Source of the DNA: Desulfovibrio ferrophilus
GTDB lineage: Bacteria; Desulfobacterota; Desulfovibrionia; Desulfovibrionales; Desulfovibrionaceae
NCBI RefSeq assembly: GCF_003966735.1
Contig: NZ_AP017378.1
Location: 1 to 64,000 of the forward strand
Direction: 5' to 3'
DNA: 64,000 bases
Positions 33,523-42,177 of this stretch are shown piece by piece. The position numbers were made by a program, and so were the translations under genes. How positions within the stretch are numbered: the stretch's first letter is position 1; each line of letters starts with the position of its first letter. The notes beneath the pieces were generated by a model that was not told the origin of the DNA, searched no databases, and saw only the letters and a list, made by a program, of their open reading frames with translations.

Positions 33523-34386
33523 TCAATCCGCAATCCTGCTCTGTCTGAATGAGTTGAAGGCTAGCGTCAGGCAGACAGCGAACAGGGCCGAGCTGACTCC
33601 CAGCGCGGTGTTCCAATAGGGCGGTGCCGACAGGGCCAGCCGGATAAGCAACGTGGCCAGAGCCAGCCCGGAGTTGCGAAAGACCGCCTCGAAGGAGGGG
33701 CGGTAACGCTGGGAGATGAGCACCACGAAGATGTCCGAGAAGATGAGTACCGAGTAGAAGACCAGGAAAAAGTGCAACAACTCTCCGTGAGAGGCCAGTT
33801 GCCAGGCATTGAAAGCTCCGAGGCTGACGAAGATAGCCAGCAGGAGCAACGCCAGGACCTTTTTGGTAATGACGAAGGCGTACAATGCCGCTCCATCCTT
33901 GGTGTGTTCACGGTGGCGCTGCAGCCGCAGGTAAAATCCCAGAAGCAGGAACACGGCCAGAGCCCCGAATCCGTCGGTCATGATGCGACCCAGGATGTCA
34001 AAGTCATCGGGAAAGGTCAGGGTCCCATGGAGATTGACCAGTTCCTTGAAGGAACTTCTGAGTAGGATCAAGGACAGGATTTCGAACTGTTTGCCCATGG
34101 ATCTCGAAAAGGACTTGGGCAGAATGAAGATCATGCTGACAACTTCCACCACCAGCATCAGGGTAAAGGCAACGTTGATGGCGTAGAATGGATTGTCGGG
34201 CACGATAGTGGAGAGATGCGGTGGCAACAGGCCGAGCTTGTCGATTTCAACGGCGATCAGCGTGCCGATGAAGGACAGGGCCAGCAAAGTGACCACGAAT
34301 CTGTGAGTGGCTTCGCGCTCCCATTTGCAGTGCAACCAGTCAAAAACATTGGCTCCTGATTCCAGAGCCAGATACATCAAGCGCAT
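33523..34386 (-). CDS. Membrane protein downstream of bacteriohemerythrin
   Basis: 287 residues with about seven hydrophobic helices; no recognised domain. The gene starts 8 bp after the hemerythrin gene stop, so the two are probably co-transcribed. The N-terminus (MRLMYLALESGANVFDWLHC) is cytoplasmic and basic loops alternate with helices. It may be a membrane partner of the O2/NO-binding hemerythrin; this is inference from gene order. Confidence 0.8.
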   Translation of the reverse strand: MRLMYLALESGANVFDWLHCKWEREATHRFVVTLLALSFIGTLIAVEIDKLGLLPPHLSTIVPDNPFYAINVAFTLMLVVEVVSMIFILPKSFSRSMGKQFEILSLILLRSSFKELVNLHGTLTFPDDFDILGRIMTDGFGALAVFLLLGFYLRLQRHREHTKDGAALYAFVITKKVLALLLLAIFVSLGAFNAWQLASHGELLHFFLVFYSVLIFSDIFVVLISQRYRPSFEAVFRNSGLALATLLIRLALSAPPYWNTALGVSSALFAVCLTLAFNSFRQSRIAD

Positions 34387-34394
34387 TATTGGTC

Positions 34395-34805
34395 CTATTC
34401 CAGGCCCTGGTTGCGGAGGTGCAGGCCAAGTTTTCTGTCAGTTTTCAGGATATGGTTGATGAGCCATTGTTTGAGATATTCCAGCATGTCGCGGCCAACC
34501 TCGCCTCCACCGGCGAGATAGTCTCCAAAGAAATCAGCAGCCTTCATGCTGCACTCCATGTGCTGCTCCATGTGTTCATCAAATTCAGGATAGCTGGTGC
34601 TGTCCATGAATTGCTCTTCGGTGGAAAAATGATACCGGGTGTATTCGCTGAATTGATCTGCGGCTTTTTGAACTGCATCGGGCTGGCAGGCATCGCCGGA
34701 ACAGGTCTCATGCAGGCTGTTCATCAACTCGAGGAGTTCCCTGTGTTGCTGGTCGATGGTTTCGACTCCAACGGACATTCGCTCGTCCCATTGCACAAAA
34801 GCCAT
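34395..34805 (-). CDS. Bacteriohemerythrin
   Basis: 136 residues. All seven expected di-iron ligands are in place: H21, H59, E63, H78, H82, H118 and D123, in the patterns DQQHREL, YHFSTEEQF, HMEQH and HILKTD. A single four-helix domain with no fused partner. It binds O2 (and NO) reversibly and in anaerobes is thought to buffer oxygen or deliver it for reduction. Starts an apparent operon with the membrane protein at 33523-34386. Confidence 0.95.
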   Translation of the reverse strand: MAFVQWDERMSVGVETIDQQHRELLELMNSLHETCSGDACQPDAVQKAADQFSEYTRYHFSTEEQFMDSTSYPEFDEHMEQHMECSMKAADFFGDYLAGGGEVGRDMLEYLKQWLINHILKTDRKLGLHLRNQGLE

Positions 34806-34982
34806 TATTCCTCCCGGTTCCAGGCGATGATGAAAATGGGGTATTCAACCACTTACCAACGCTAGCAATGTGATGACGCCTTGGCAAGTCTCGTGGTGCA
34901 ATGCCACTTGCCTGTGACTCAGCCTTTGGTGCATAGTCTTTAACCGTCGAGCAGGGCGAAATCGTGAACAAGCGGGAAGGGA

Positions 34983-35861
34983 ATGAGCGACAAGTCGATA
35001 TCGGATGCGGTTCGGCATCTGGAGCAGATGAGAGATGAAGGGTTTTTGTCCGAAGAGCAGTTCGGCAGGGAAGTTCGTGAATTGCTCAAACGCCGTGAAG
35101 CGGATGATCTTCCTCCGCGGTCTGAAGTGGATGATCTGCCCCTAGAGGATTCGCTCTTGGGACAAATGGTCGGGCACAGCCGTCCCGTGGAATATGACGA
35201 CCAGGATATCGTTAGCCCGGATACGCCCACCATCAGTGGATTGGAGCTGGAAATACCAGACACCGCTACTCCTGCCTATATGCCGCATCATATGACTCCC
35301 CTGCCTCCAAAGGCCCCGCCCAAGGAAGCTGGACGCGTCATCATCAGGGGCAATGCTCCATGGGATGACAAGGGCGGAGAACGGGTCAACCTGGATGGGC
35401 ACAAAAAACGGAATGAGGAAGAAAACAAGGGGCCAGACAACGTCAGTGAAGTGCACAAGCCACTGGATCCCATCCAGAGGGAGCGACTGGCTCGTATGGC
35501 GAGCCGAACCAATCGGATGCTGAACAGACGCAAGAATCCCGAGGTTGCCTTTTTGTTGTCCCTGCTGTGGCCGGGGCTCGGTCATGCCTATTTTGGCAAC
35601 CTGGGCATCGGAGTCCTGCTCATGCTCTTGAGCGGCACCGGATGGGTTGGAGTCTTTTTTGAGGAGTACTGGGTACTGAATATTCTGGTGCCCATGGGGT
35701 TGCTCTCTGCTGCTCTGGTTCATCGCAACATCCAGGCACACAATCGCTACGTTGATTTGAAGGAGGCAGCCGAGGCACGGCGTGTTCCTACGGAATCGAG
35801 CCTCAATGTCGAGAAATCCATTCGCGCAGCGGGAGCTTCCGCCGCGACCTCCCAACGTTGA
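34983..35861 (+). CDS. Unknown protein with C-terminal double-helix membrane anchor
   Basis: 292 residues. The first 180 residues are polar (helix-rich N-terminus with SISDAVRHLEQMRDEGFLSEE-type sequence, then a Pro-rich stretch) and are probably cytoplasmic. Near 190-240 there are two membrane helices with NPEVAFLLSLLWPGLGHAYF and GNLGIGVLLMLL, resembling a TM2-like unit. No catalytic motif. The ribosome site AAGGGA precedes the start. Function unknown. Confidence 0.8.
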   Translation: MSDKSISDAVRHLEQMRDEGFLSEEQFGREVRELLKRREADDLPPRSEVDDLPLEDSLLGQMVGHSRPVEYDDQDIVSPDTPTISGLELEIPDTATPAYMPHHMTPLPPKAPPKEAGRVIIRGNAPWDDKGGERVNLDGHKKRNEEENKGPDNVSEVHKPLDPIQRERLARMASRTNRMLNRRKNPEVAFLLSLLWPGLGHAYFGNLGIGVLLMLLSGTGWVGVFFEEYWVLNILVPMGLLSAALVHRNIQAHNRYVDLKEAAEARRVPTESSLNVEKSIRAAGASAATSQR

Positions 35862-35889
35862 CAGCGAACAGCTTCTGTTCCAAAGAGGG

Positions 35890-35920
35890 CTCCGGCGGGC
35901 ATGGTCTGCCGGAGTGTTTT
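35890..35920 (+). terminator. Intrinsic terminator
   Basis: Stem CTCCGGC/GCCGGAG (35890-35896 with 35908-35914) followed by TGTTTT. Confidence 0.75.
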
Positions 35921-35967
35921 CGTTGGAGCGACATGTTTTATTACTCGAATTCTGGAATTGAACCGCA

Positions 35968-37692
35968 ATGCAGCCCGCAGCACCGTTTCGTATTCTGATT
36001 GTAAGCCTGAACACCGGTGGTACGCAGGTGGTGAATCATGGAGGCAGTGCCGACTGCCTGGGGGGCTCCGGGCTGGCGGCCTCCTTGTACGAGCGTTATG
36101 GTCATCCCGAAGAGCCTGCACTGTCTCCCTGCCAGCCATTGATTTTCGCCATTGGCCCGCTGACGGGCCTGTTCCCCATGATGAGCAAGGTCGTCTGCGG
36201 TTTCGTGTCGCCGCATACCGGACAGTATGCCGAATCCCATGCGGGGGGGCGTTTGCCGTGGGCCCTGAAATTGGCCGGCATTGATGCCCTAGTCATTACA
36301 GGCCGGGCACCTGGGATGTCATGGTTGGGAGTGGACAGAGCCGGGGCTGAGGTTCGTGAAGGGGCTGAACTGGCTGGACAGGAACCTGCCGTTGTTCACG
36401 CGCGGGTGCGGGCAATGCTGACGGCCCGTCCGGGGCGGACCTCCGTGGCCTGCATCGGGCCTGCTGCCGAGAATGGGTGTACCTTTGGCTGTATTACCGT
36501 GGACCGCCATCGTCATTTTGGTCGTCTGGGTGCTGGGACCGTGCTGGCGTCCAAGAACCTCAAGGCCTTTGCCGTGGTGGGCGATGATCGGCGTCTGGGT
36601 GGGTTCGGATCGGGCTACAAGACCTTGCGGCGCACAATGCACGACCTTGCTGCCAAGTCACCCTCCATGGAGAAGTATCGGGGGGTGGGCACGGCACAGA
36701 TCATTTCATCCCTGAATGCTTTGGGTTCCTTGCCCTGGAGAAATCTGCGGGCCACCAGCCGTGAGGGCATCGAGGCCCTGTCCGGGGAGCGAATGCCCGA
36801 GGCCGTTCCCGTGCGCAGAGCGGCTTGTACGGGATGTCCTGTTGGCTGCATCCGTTTGGCGGTCATGCCCGGGGGCGGTGGTGATGTGGGGTTCGACTTC
36901 GAGCACATGGCCTGTTGTGGTTCCATGTTGGCGCTGTCCGACCCGCATGAGGTACTGAGCCTGCTGACAGAAGTGGAGCGTCAGGGCATGGATGTGATGT
37001 CTGCTGGCGGCTGTCTCGCCTGGGCTTGTGAAGCCAGTGAGAAAGGAATTATCGGCGTTGCCGAGACCGGTATGGAATTGCGTTTCGGGGATGCACAGTC
37101 CCTGGTCAGGGGGCTGAGGCTGCTTGGACGGGGTGAGACTCCATTCTGGAAGGAACTGGCACAAGGGGTGAAAAGTGCTGCTCGTGTCTATGGAGGCAAG
37201 GACTTTGCCTGTGTCCTGGGGCAGGAAATGGCGGGCTACGCCAGCGGTCCCACATTCTTTGCGGCGCAGGCCATGAATTTCAGGCATTCACATTTGGATA
37301 ACGCCTGTTACTCATATGACCTGGAGTGCGGCGGGCCGCCCGAGGACGCTGTGCGTTTTCTGCTGCGCGACGAGCATCGCAGGGTCATGGTCAACTGCAT
37401 GGTGGGCTGTCTGTTCGGACGGCACATCTACAGTACCGATGTGCTGGCTGAGTGTCTGGATAGTGTCGGACATTGGGAGGCAGCTTCACACTTGGACGAA
37501 TTGGCAGAGGACGCACGCCGCCGTCGCTGGCGGTTGAAATTTGCCACGGGATTCAATCCTGATGCGGTGCGACTGCCCAAGCGTTTTTCCGAAGTGGTCA
37601 CGCCTAACGGTGCGGTCACGGTCCAGGCCTTGGAAGCGGTGCGAAGCCAGTATGCCAAAGCCCTGGAACAGATGTTGGGTGCCGAAGACTGA
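35968..37692 (+). CDS. aor: Aldehyde:ferredoxin oxidoreductase (AOR family)
   Basis: 574 residues. AOR family features: GPLTGLFPMMSKVVCGFVSP, HAGGRLPWALKLAGIDALVI and VDRHRHFGRLGAGTVLASKNLKA are pterin-binding regions, CTGCPVGC is the CxxCxxxC [4Fe-4S] motif with a late Cys in NCMVGCLFG. It oxidises aldehydes to acids with ferredoxin using a tungsten (or molybdenum) pterin. The family has several branches (AOR, formaldehyde and glyceraldehyde types); the branch cannot be set here. No partner electron-transfer gene is adjacent. Confidence 0.92.
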   Translation: MQPAAPFRILIVSLNTGGTQVVNHGGSADCLGGSGLAASLYERYGHPEEPALSPCQPLIFAIGPLTGLFPMMSKVVCGFVSPHTGQYAESHAGGRLPWALKLAGIDALVITGRAPGMSWLGVDRAGAEVREGAELAGQEPAVVHARVRAMLTARPGRTSVACIGPAAENGCTFGCITVDRHRHFGRLGAGTVLASKNLKAFAVVGDDRRLGGFGSGYKTLRRTMHDLAAKSPSMEKYRGVGTAQIISSLNALGSLPWRNLRATSREGIEALSGERMPEAVPVRRAACTGCPVGCIRLAVMPGGGGDVGFDFEHMACCGSMLALSDPHEVLSLLTEVERQGMDVMSAGGCLAWACEASEKGIIGVAETGMELRFGDAQSLVRGLRLLGRGETPFWKELAQGVKSAARVYGGKDFACVLGQEMAGYASGPTFFAAQAMNFRHSHLDNACYSYDLECGGPPEDAVRFLLRDEHRRVMVNCMVGCLFGRHIYSTDVLAECLDSVGHWEAASHLDELAEDARRRRWRLKFATGFNPDAVRLPKRFSEVVTPNGAVTVQALEAVRSQYAKALEQMLGAED

Positions 37693-37709
37693 GAGAGGAG
37701 GCCTGTGGC

Positions 37710-38309
37710 TTAGGCCGATGTCTCCTGCTCCAGCAATTCTTCCTTGCGGGCCTGAATGGCTTCTTCCACAAGATCGGCCACATCTGCCGTGTCAGGTGGC
37801 TCTGGTGAGTCCAGCATGGCCATTTGCACGTTCAGTTCACGCATGATGCGGACTTCGTCGGTATTGAAGTATCCCTTCCAGGCTTTAACGGCTTTGTCTG
37901 CCTTCTTCAGGCGGCAGTATGCCAGTCCCAGATAGAGAGAGCTGAAGTTGTCCTTTTTGGCTTCACGTAGCACGCGTTCAAACTCCACTCTGGCCTGCAG
38001 GTGGCGCCCCATGCGGTAGTGGCAGTAGGCGAGACGTTTGCGTGCCTCGATGTGGGCGGGAAAGAGCTGGACGCATTCGCGGTACAGGGGCCAGGCCGTT
38101 TCGTAGTCGGCCTTGGCGTAGGCGGCATTGCCCGCCACGAAAGATTCTTTGGCCTTGGTGGCATCGTCCTTGGTGACGCCCTCGGTGGCGGCGGCAAGGG
38201 TAGAGAATTCCTGCTTCTTCTCCCCTTCATCTTCGTCACGACGTAGGCGGCGCAAGCCGGCAAATAGAAAATCCCTTCTGGATAGGGCCTTATCTTTTTT
38301 CTTGGACAC
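37710..38309 (-). CDS. TPR-repeat protein
   Basis: 199 residues with a charged N-terminus and about three tetratricopeptide repeats in the middle (YAKADYETAWPLYRECVQLFP, YCHYRMGRHLQARVEFERVL, YCRLKKADKAVKAWKGYF). No signal peptide or membrane helix. Acts as a protein-interaction scaffold; partner unknown. Convergent with the AOR gene. Confidence 0.85.
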   Translation of the reverse strand: MSKKKDKALSRRDFLFAGLRRLRRDEDEGEKKQEFSTLAAATEGVTKDDATKAKESFVAGNAAYAKADYETAWPLYRECVQLFPAHIEARKRLAYCHYRMGRHLQARVEFERVLREAKKDNFSSLYLGLAYCRLKKADKAVKAWKGYFNTDEVRIMRELNVQMAMLDSPEPPDTADVADLVEEAIQARKEELLEQETSA

Positions 38310-38388
38310 GTAGGTACTCCTTGGCCTGAGATGGAGGGCAGAATACCTGAATGAGCGTATGGGTCAACTGGTCGATGGTTTGAGTGGA

Positions 38389-41300
38389 TTATGACGAGGA
38401 GGAGTCAAGCAGGCTGGCTCCAGACACGGCGAGAAGCACCTCGATGCTTTTTGCGCTGACAGGACGACTGTAGAGATATCCCTGGACGAAATCGCAACGT
38501 AGGCGGCGTAATTGGTCGGCCTGATCCTGGTCTTCCACGCCCTCGGCAATGACATCCAGACCCAGGTTATGGGCTAATTTGATGATTGTCTTGATGATTT
38601 CAACATGCTCTTTGCCCTGAGAGATGCGGTTCACAAACGAACGGTCCACCTTCAATGTGTCCAGAGGGAACCCGTGCAGGTAGGCCAGCGAGGAATAGCC
38701 CGTTCCGAAATCATCGACCGACAGTCTGCAGCCGATGGTTTTGAGGGCGGCCAGGGTACTGTTGGCAATATGGGCATTTTCCATGACTACGGTTTCCGTG
38801 ATCTCCAGGTGCAGATGCGCGGGGGCCAGAGCCGTTTCCTCAAGAATGTCCTGGATTTTGTTCGCAAGGTCGGGCTGGGTGAACTGTCGAGCCGATAGGT
38901 TGACGCTGACAAAGCCCAGCGGGCATCCCGGGTACGCCTGTTGCCAGTCTTTGAATTGCCTGCAGGCCTCGCGAAGTGCAAATTCACCAAGAGGGATGAT
39001 TAGGCCGGTGTCTTCGGCCACGGGGATGAATTCTCCAGGATAGATCTTACCTCGCTCAGGGTGCTTCCATCGGGCCAGGGCTTCAACTCCGGTCAATATG
39101 CCGGTACGAAGATCTGCAATGGGCTGGTAGTGCAGGTAGAATTCCTGTTTCTCCACCGCCTGCCTGAGGTCGGTTTCCAACTGTTGAAGCTGTACGGCAC
39201 GGTCATGCATGCTGGCCTGGAAGACTTCGACGTGATCGGCGCCTTTCTGCTTGGCCTGATGCAGGGCAATTTCGGCATCGCGCAGCATGAAATCGGGACG
39301 TTCATGGCCTGGGGGGCCCATGATGACGCCGATGCTGGCGGTGATATGAATTTCTTGTTCCCCTGTGTTTATGGGACGGCGAATGGAGGCCTGAAGGCGT
39401 TGCGTTGCGGTCAGAGCTGAATCTGCGCTGACATCTTCTTCCAGCAGTATGGCGAATTCGTCTCCACCGACACGGCAGATGGTGTCCACACCACGCATCG
39501 TATCTACAAGGCGGTGAGCAGTGGCCATGATCAGTTGATCCCCCACCACGTGTCCCAAGCTGTCGTTGACCACTTTGAAACGGTCCAACCCCATATACAA
39601 CAGTTGGAAATTGTATGACTTGTCTCGCTTGGCGCGTTCCATGGCATGGCCGATCCGCTCCTGGAGCATGGAGCGGTTGGGCAGGCCGGTCAGCTTGTCA
39701 TGATAGGCTTGATGAATGAGCTGACGTTCGGCTTTTTTACGTTCGGTAATGTCGGTATAGATCGCGTAGGAGCCTTGCCGCTGCCCGTCAATCAGGATGG
39801 GGTAGGCGATGAGGGCGACATCGACGGAGGAGCCGTCTTTATGCTGGCGCACGGTTTCAGTGATGATGAATTCGCCCCGTGCCAAGCGGGTTGAAATTTC
39901 CATGGCATCAGTGGCATCCGGGGGAGCAATGATCTCGTTCAGGGCAACGCCTGTTGTCTGATCAGAGTTGTAACCGAAGATAGTTTCAAATCCCTTGTTG
40001 GTGGACTGGATGCGTTCGTCGTTGTCCACGATGGCGATGCCTTGGGGCGAGTTTTCATAGAGTTGCTGGAAGTAGGCCGTTTGGCGCTGGCTTTCCTGTT
40101 CTGCCCTTCGGCGATCGCTAATGTCATTGTAGACAACGTAAGCGCCTTTGATTTCTTCTTCGATCAAGATGGGATAGGCGATGATATTGACCTGAATGAG
40201 CTGGCCGTCCTTGCGCCTGCGAGCGATCTCGTATTGGACTGTTTTGCCCTGTCGCAGAGCCGCGGCTCGTTGTTTGTGCACAGTCATTTCTCTTTCAGGC
40301 ACAAGAATCTGATCGGTGGTCATGCCGATGGTCTCATCCTCCGTGAAACCGAAAATGGCCGTGAACGCGGCATTGATCTTGGTGATTTCAGCGTCGAGGT
40401 TGAGCATGACAATGGCCTGGGGTGAGTTTTCGAAGAGCTGCTCAAAAAAGGCCTTTTGCTGTAGAATTTCCTGCTCTGCCTGTTTGCGCTGTGTGATGTC
40501 GGTGTAGATGACATAGGCCCCATGAAATTTGTCATCCACGAAAATGGGGTAGCCCAGAGCGGCTGTCTGGATGGCGTGCCCGTCCTTGTGCAGGCGGGAA
40601 CCCTCTGTCTGAAGCCATTCACCTGCTCTGATGCGGTAGGCATTGCGAATGTTTTGTTCGTGGTCTTCCGGGGGGAGGAGCAATTCATGGACATAATGAC
40701 CGCGAGCTTCCTCCTCGGACCAGCCAAACAGTTTTTCGAAGGCTCTGTTGACGCCCACGATCAGTGCTTCGTCATCGGTCATGACGACACCCTGAGGTGA
40801 GTTTTCGAAGAGTTGTTGGAAATAGGCCGCCTGACGTTGGGTTTCCTGCTGGTTCTGTTTCCACTGGGTGATGTCACGGGCGATACCCAGTACATAGCGC
40901 CCTTCAGGGCTTTCAAAGGTGCTGAGGCTGACCTCCGTGTCCAGAAGAGCGCCGCTGGCCGAGACGGCCTGCCATTCGATGGTGAAGGACTCCCCGGCCT
41001 GAGCCCGCTTGAGAGAATCAAGAGCCAATTGTTCTGAGGAGATGCCGCTAGGTTGTCGGGGAGGGCCAAGAAGCTTCGGAGTCATGCCGATGATCTCGTC
41101 GCGAGAGTAGCCCAGGCGGTCGATGGCCTTTTGATTGACGTCTACGATTATGCGGTCTTTGAGAATCAGGATCATGTCCTGCGCTGTGTCAAATAGGGCC
41201 TGATAGCGTTTGTGGCTGGCATCCAGAATTTGAACCTGGTTCTTGACCCGCCTCTGGAGCAGGATGTTCCAGAGGAAAATCGAGAACACGATGGCCACGA

Positions 41301-42177
41301 TTGCAGATATCCATTTCTGGTAGTGACGAATCTGGCTCGGGAAATTGCGTTCCATGGTCGGGGTGCCAACCCATTTTTGTTCAATGCGCAACACCTCGTC
41401 TCGCGGCATGGATTCCACGGCCTTGGACAGGATGGAATGCAGGAGCGCATCGTCCTTGCGGACTGCCAGGCAGCCCGGTTCGCTCTTGATGGTGCCAACG
41501 GCTTTGATGTTGGTGATATTTTCTTTGGATAACCAGAAACGGGAGAGCATGTCGTAACTTACGGCTGCATCGACCTCTTTGTTCTTGAGGGCTCTGAGCT
41601 GGTCGATGGTTCCCCTGTAAGGCACAACGATCACCTCGGGGTACTTGAGGATTTCGTCAATGATGGATGTCCCCTGAACAACCGCGACTCGACGCCCTGC
41701 AAGGTCCGCCGGAGAATGGACACCTTGAATATGGCTCAGGACGTAGAGCGATGTGCTGTGATTGTTCACTGCCTGGGTGAACAGGAAGTGCTTCATGCGC
41801 GAGGGGGTGGGCGTGGCGTCGGGAATCATGTCCACTTCTCCCCGCTTGAGCATCTCGACGATGTCTACCCAGGCCGCAGGGACAAATGTAAGTTCCAGCC
41901 CGGTGTGCAGAGCCAGCAGGCGAAGATAATCGACAGTCATTCCCATGACGCGATTGTCGGTATCAACGAATTGCAGTGGTTGAAAATCGTTGTCGATACC
42001 GACTCGTAGGTGTTTTTTGTGGGCGATGAAATTTTTCTCTGCTGCGTTCAGATGGAGTGTCCTCGGGCTGAGGATGAACTCCATGAGCCCGAAGGTTGCG
42101 GCGAAGCAGAGCAGGGCGACCAGCAGTATGTTGAGAAGACGTTTGAAGAATCTGTGATCGCTAAGAGCGTTGGTCAA
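38389..42177 (-). CDS. Solute-binding/PAS(x4)/GGDEF/EAL sensor protein
   Basis: 1262 residues. Order: N-terminal membrane helix (about 11-33); periplasmic SBP_bac_3 ligand-binding domain (about 50-270, LRVGIDNDFQPLQFVDTDNR); second membrane helix (about 288-310); four PAS domains (about 325-820, with repeated NSPQGIA/V-type and ITQRKQAEQE linkers); GGDEF (GGDEF intact, I-site RGVD present); and EAL, with EALARWKHPE, HLEITETVV, VDDFGTGYSSLAYL and EGVED all in place. It should both make and break c-di-GMP, switched by an extracellular small molecule (likely amino acid-like) and internal signals. It overlaps the upstream MASE1-GGDEF gene by four bases, indicating coupled translation. Confidence 0.95.
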   Translation of the reverse strand: MTNALSDHRFFKRLLNILLVALLCFAATFGLMEFILSPRTLHLNAAEKNFIAHKKHLRVGIDNDFQPLQFVDTDNRVMGMTVDYLRLLALHTGLELTFVPAAWVDIVEMLKRGEVDMIPDATPTPSRMKHFLFTQAVNNHSTSLYVLSHIQGVHSPADLAGRRVAVVQGTSIIDEILKYPEVIVVPYRGTIDQLRALKNKEVDAAVSYDMLSRFWLSKENITNIKAVGTIKSEPGCLAVRKDDALLHSILSKAVESMPRDEVLRIEQKWVGTPTMERNFPSQIRHYQKWISAIVAIVFSIFLWNILLQRRVKNQVQILDASHKRYQALFDTAQDMILILKDRIIVDVNQKAIDRLGYSRDEIIGMTPKLLGPPRQPSGISSEQLALDSLKRAQAGESFTIEWQAVSASGALLDTEVSLSTFESPEGRYVLGIARDITQWKQNQQETQRQAAYFQQLFENSPQGVVMTDDEALIVGVNRAFEKLFGWSEEEARGHYVHELLLPPEDHEQNIRNAYRIRAGEWLQTEGSRLHKDGHAIQTAALGYPIFVDDKFHGAYVIYTDITQRKQAEQEILQQKAFFEQLFENSPQAIVMLNLDAEITKINAAFTAIFGFTEDETIGMTTDQILVPEREMTVHKQRAAALRQGKTVQYEIARRRKDGQLIQVNIIAYPILIEEEIKGAYVVYNDISDRRRAEQESQRQTAYFQQLYENSPQGIAIVDNDERIQSTNKGFETIFGYNSDQTTGVALNEIIAPPDATDAMEISTRLARGEFIITETVRQHKDGSSVDVALIAYPILIDGQRQGSYAIYTDITERKKAERQLIHQAYHDKLTGLPNRSMLQERIGHAMERAKRDKSYNFQLLYMGLDRFKVVNDSLGHVVGDQLIMATAHRLVDTMRGVDTICRVGGDEFAILLEEDVSADSALTATQRLQASIRRPINTGEQEIHITASIGVIMGPPGHERPDFMLRDAEIALHQAKQKGADHVEVFQASMHDRAVQLQQLETDLRQAVEKQEFYLHYQPIADLRTGILTGVEALARWKHPERGKIYPGEFIPVAEDTGLIIPLGEFALREACRQFKDWQQAYPGCPLGFVSVNLSARQFTQPDLANKIQDILEETALAPAHLHLEITETVVMENAHIANSTLAALKTIGCRLSVDDFGTGYSSLAYLHGFPLDTLKVDRSFVNRISQGKEHVEIIKTIIKLAHNLGLDVIAEGVEDQDQADQLRRLRCDFVQGYLYSRPVSAKSIEVLLAVSGASLLDSSSS

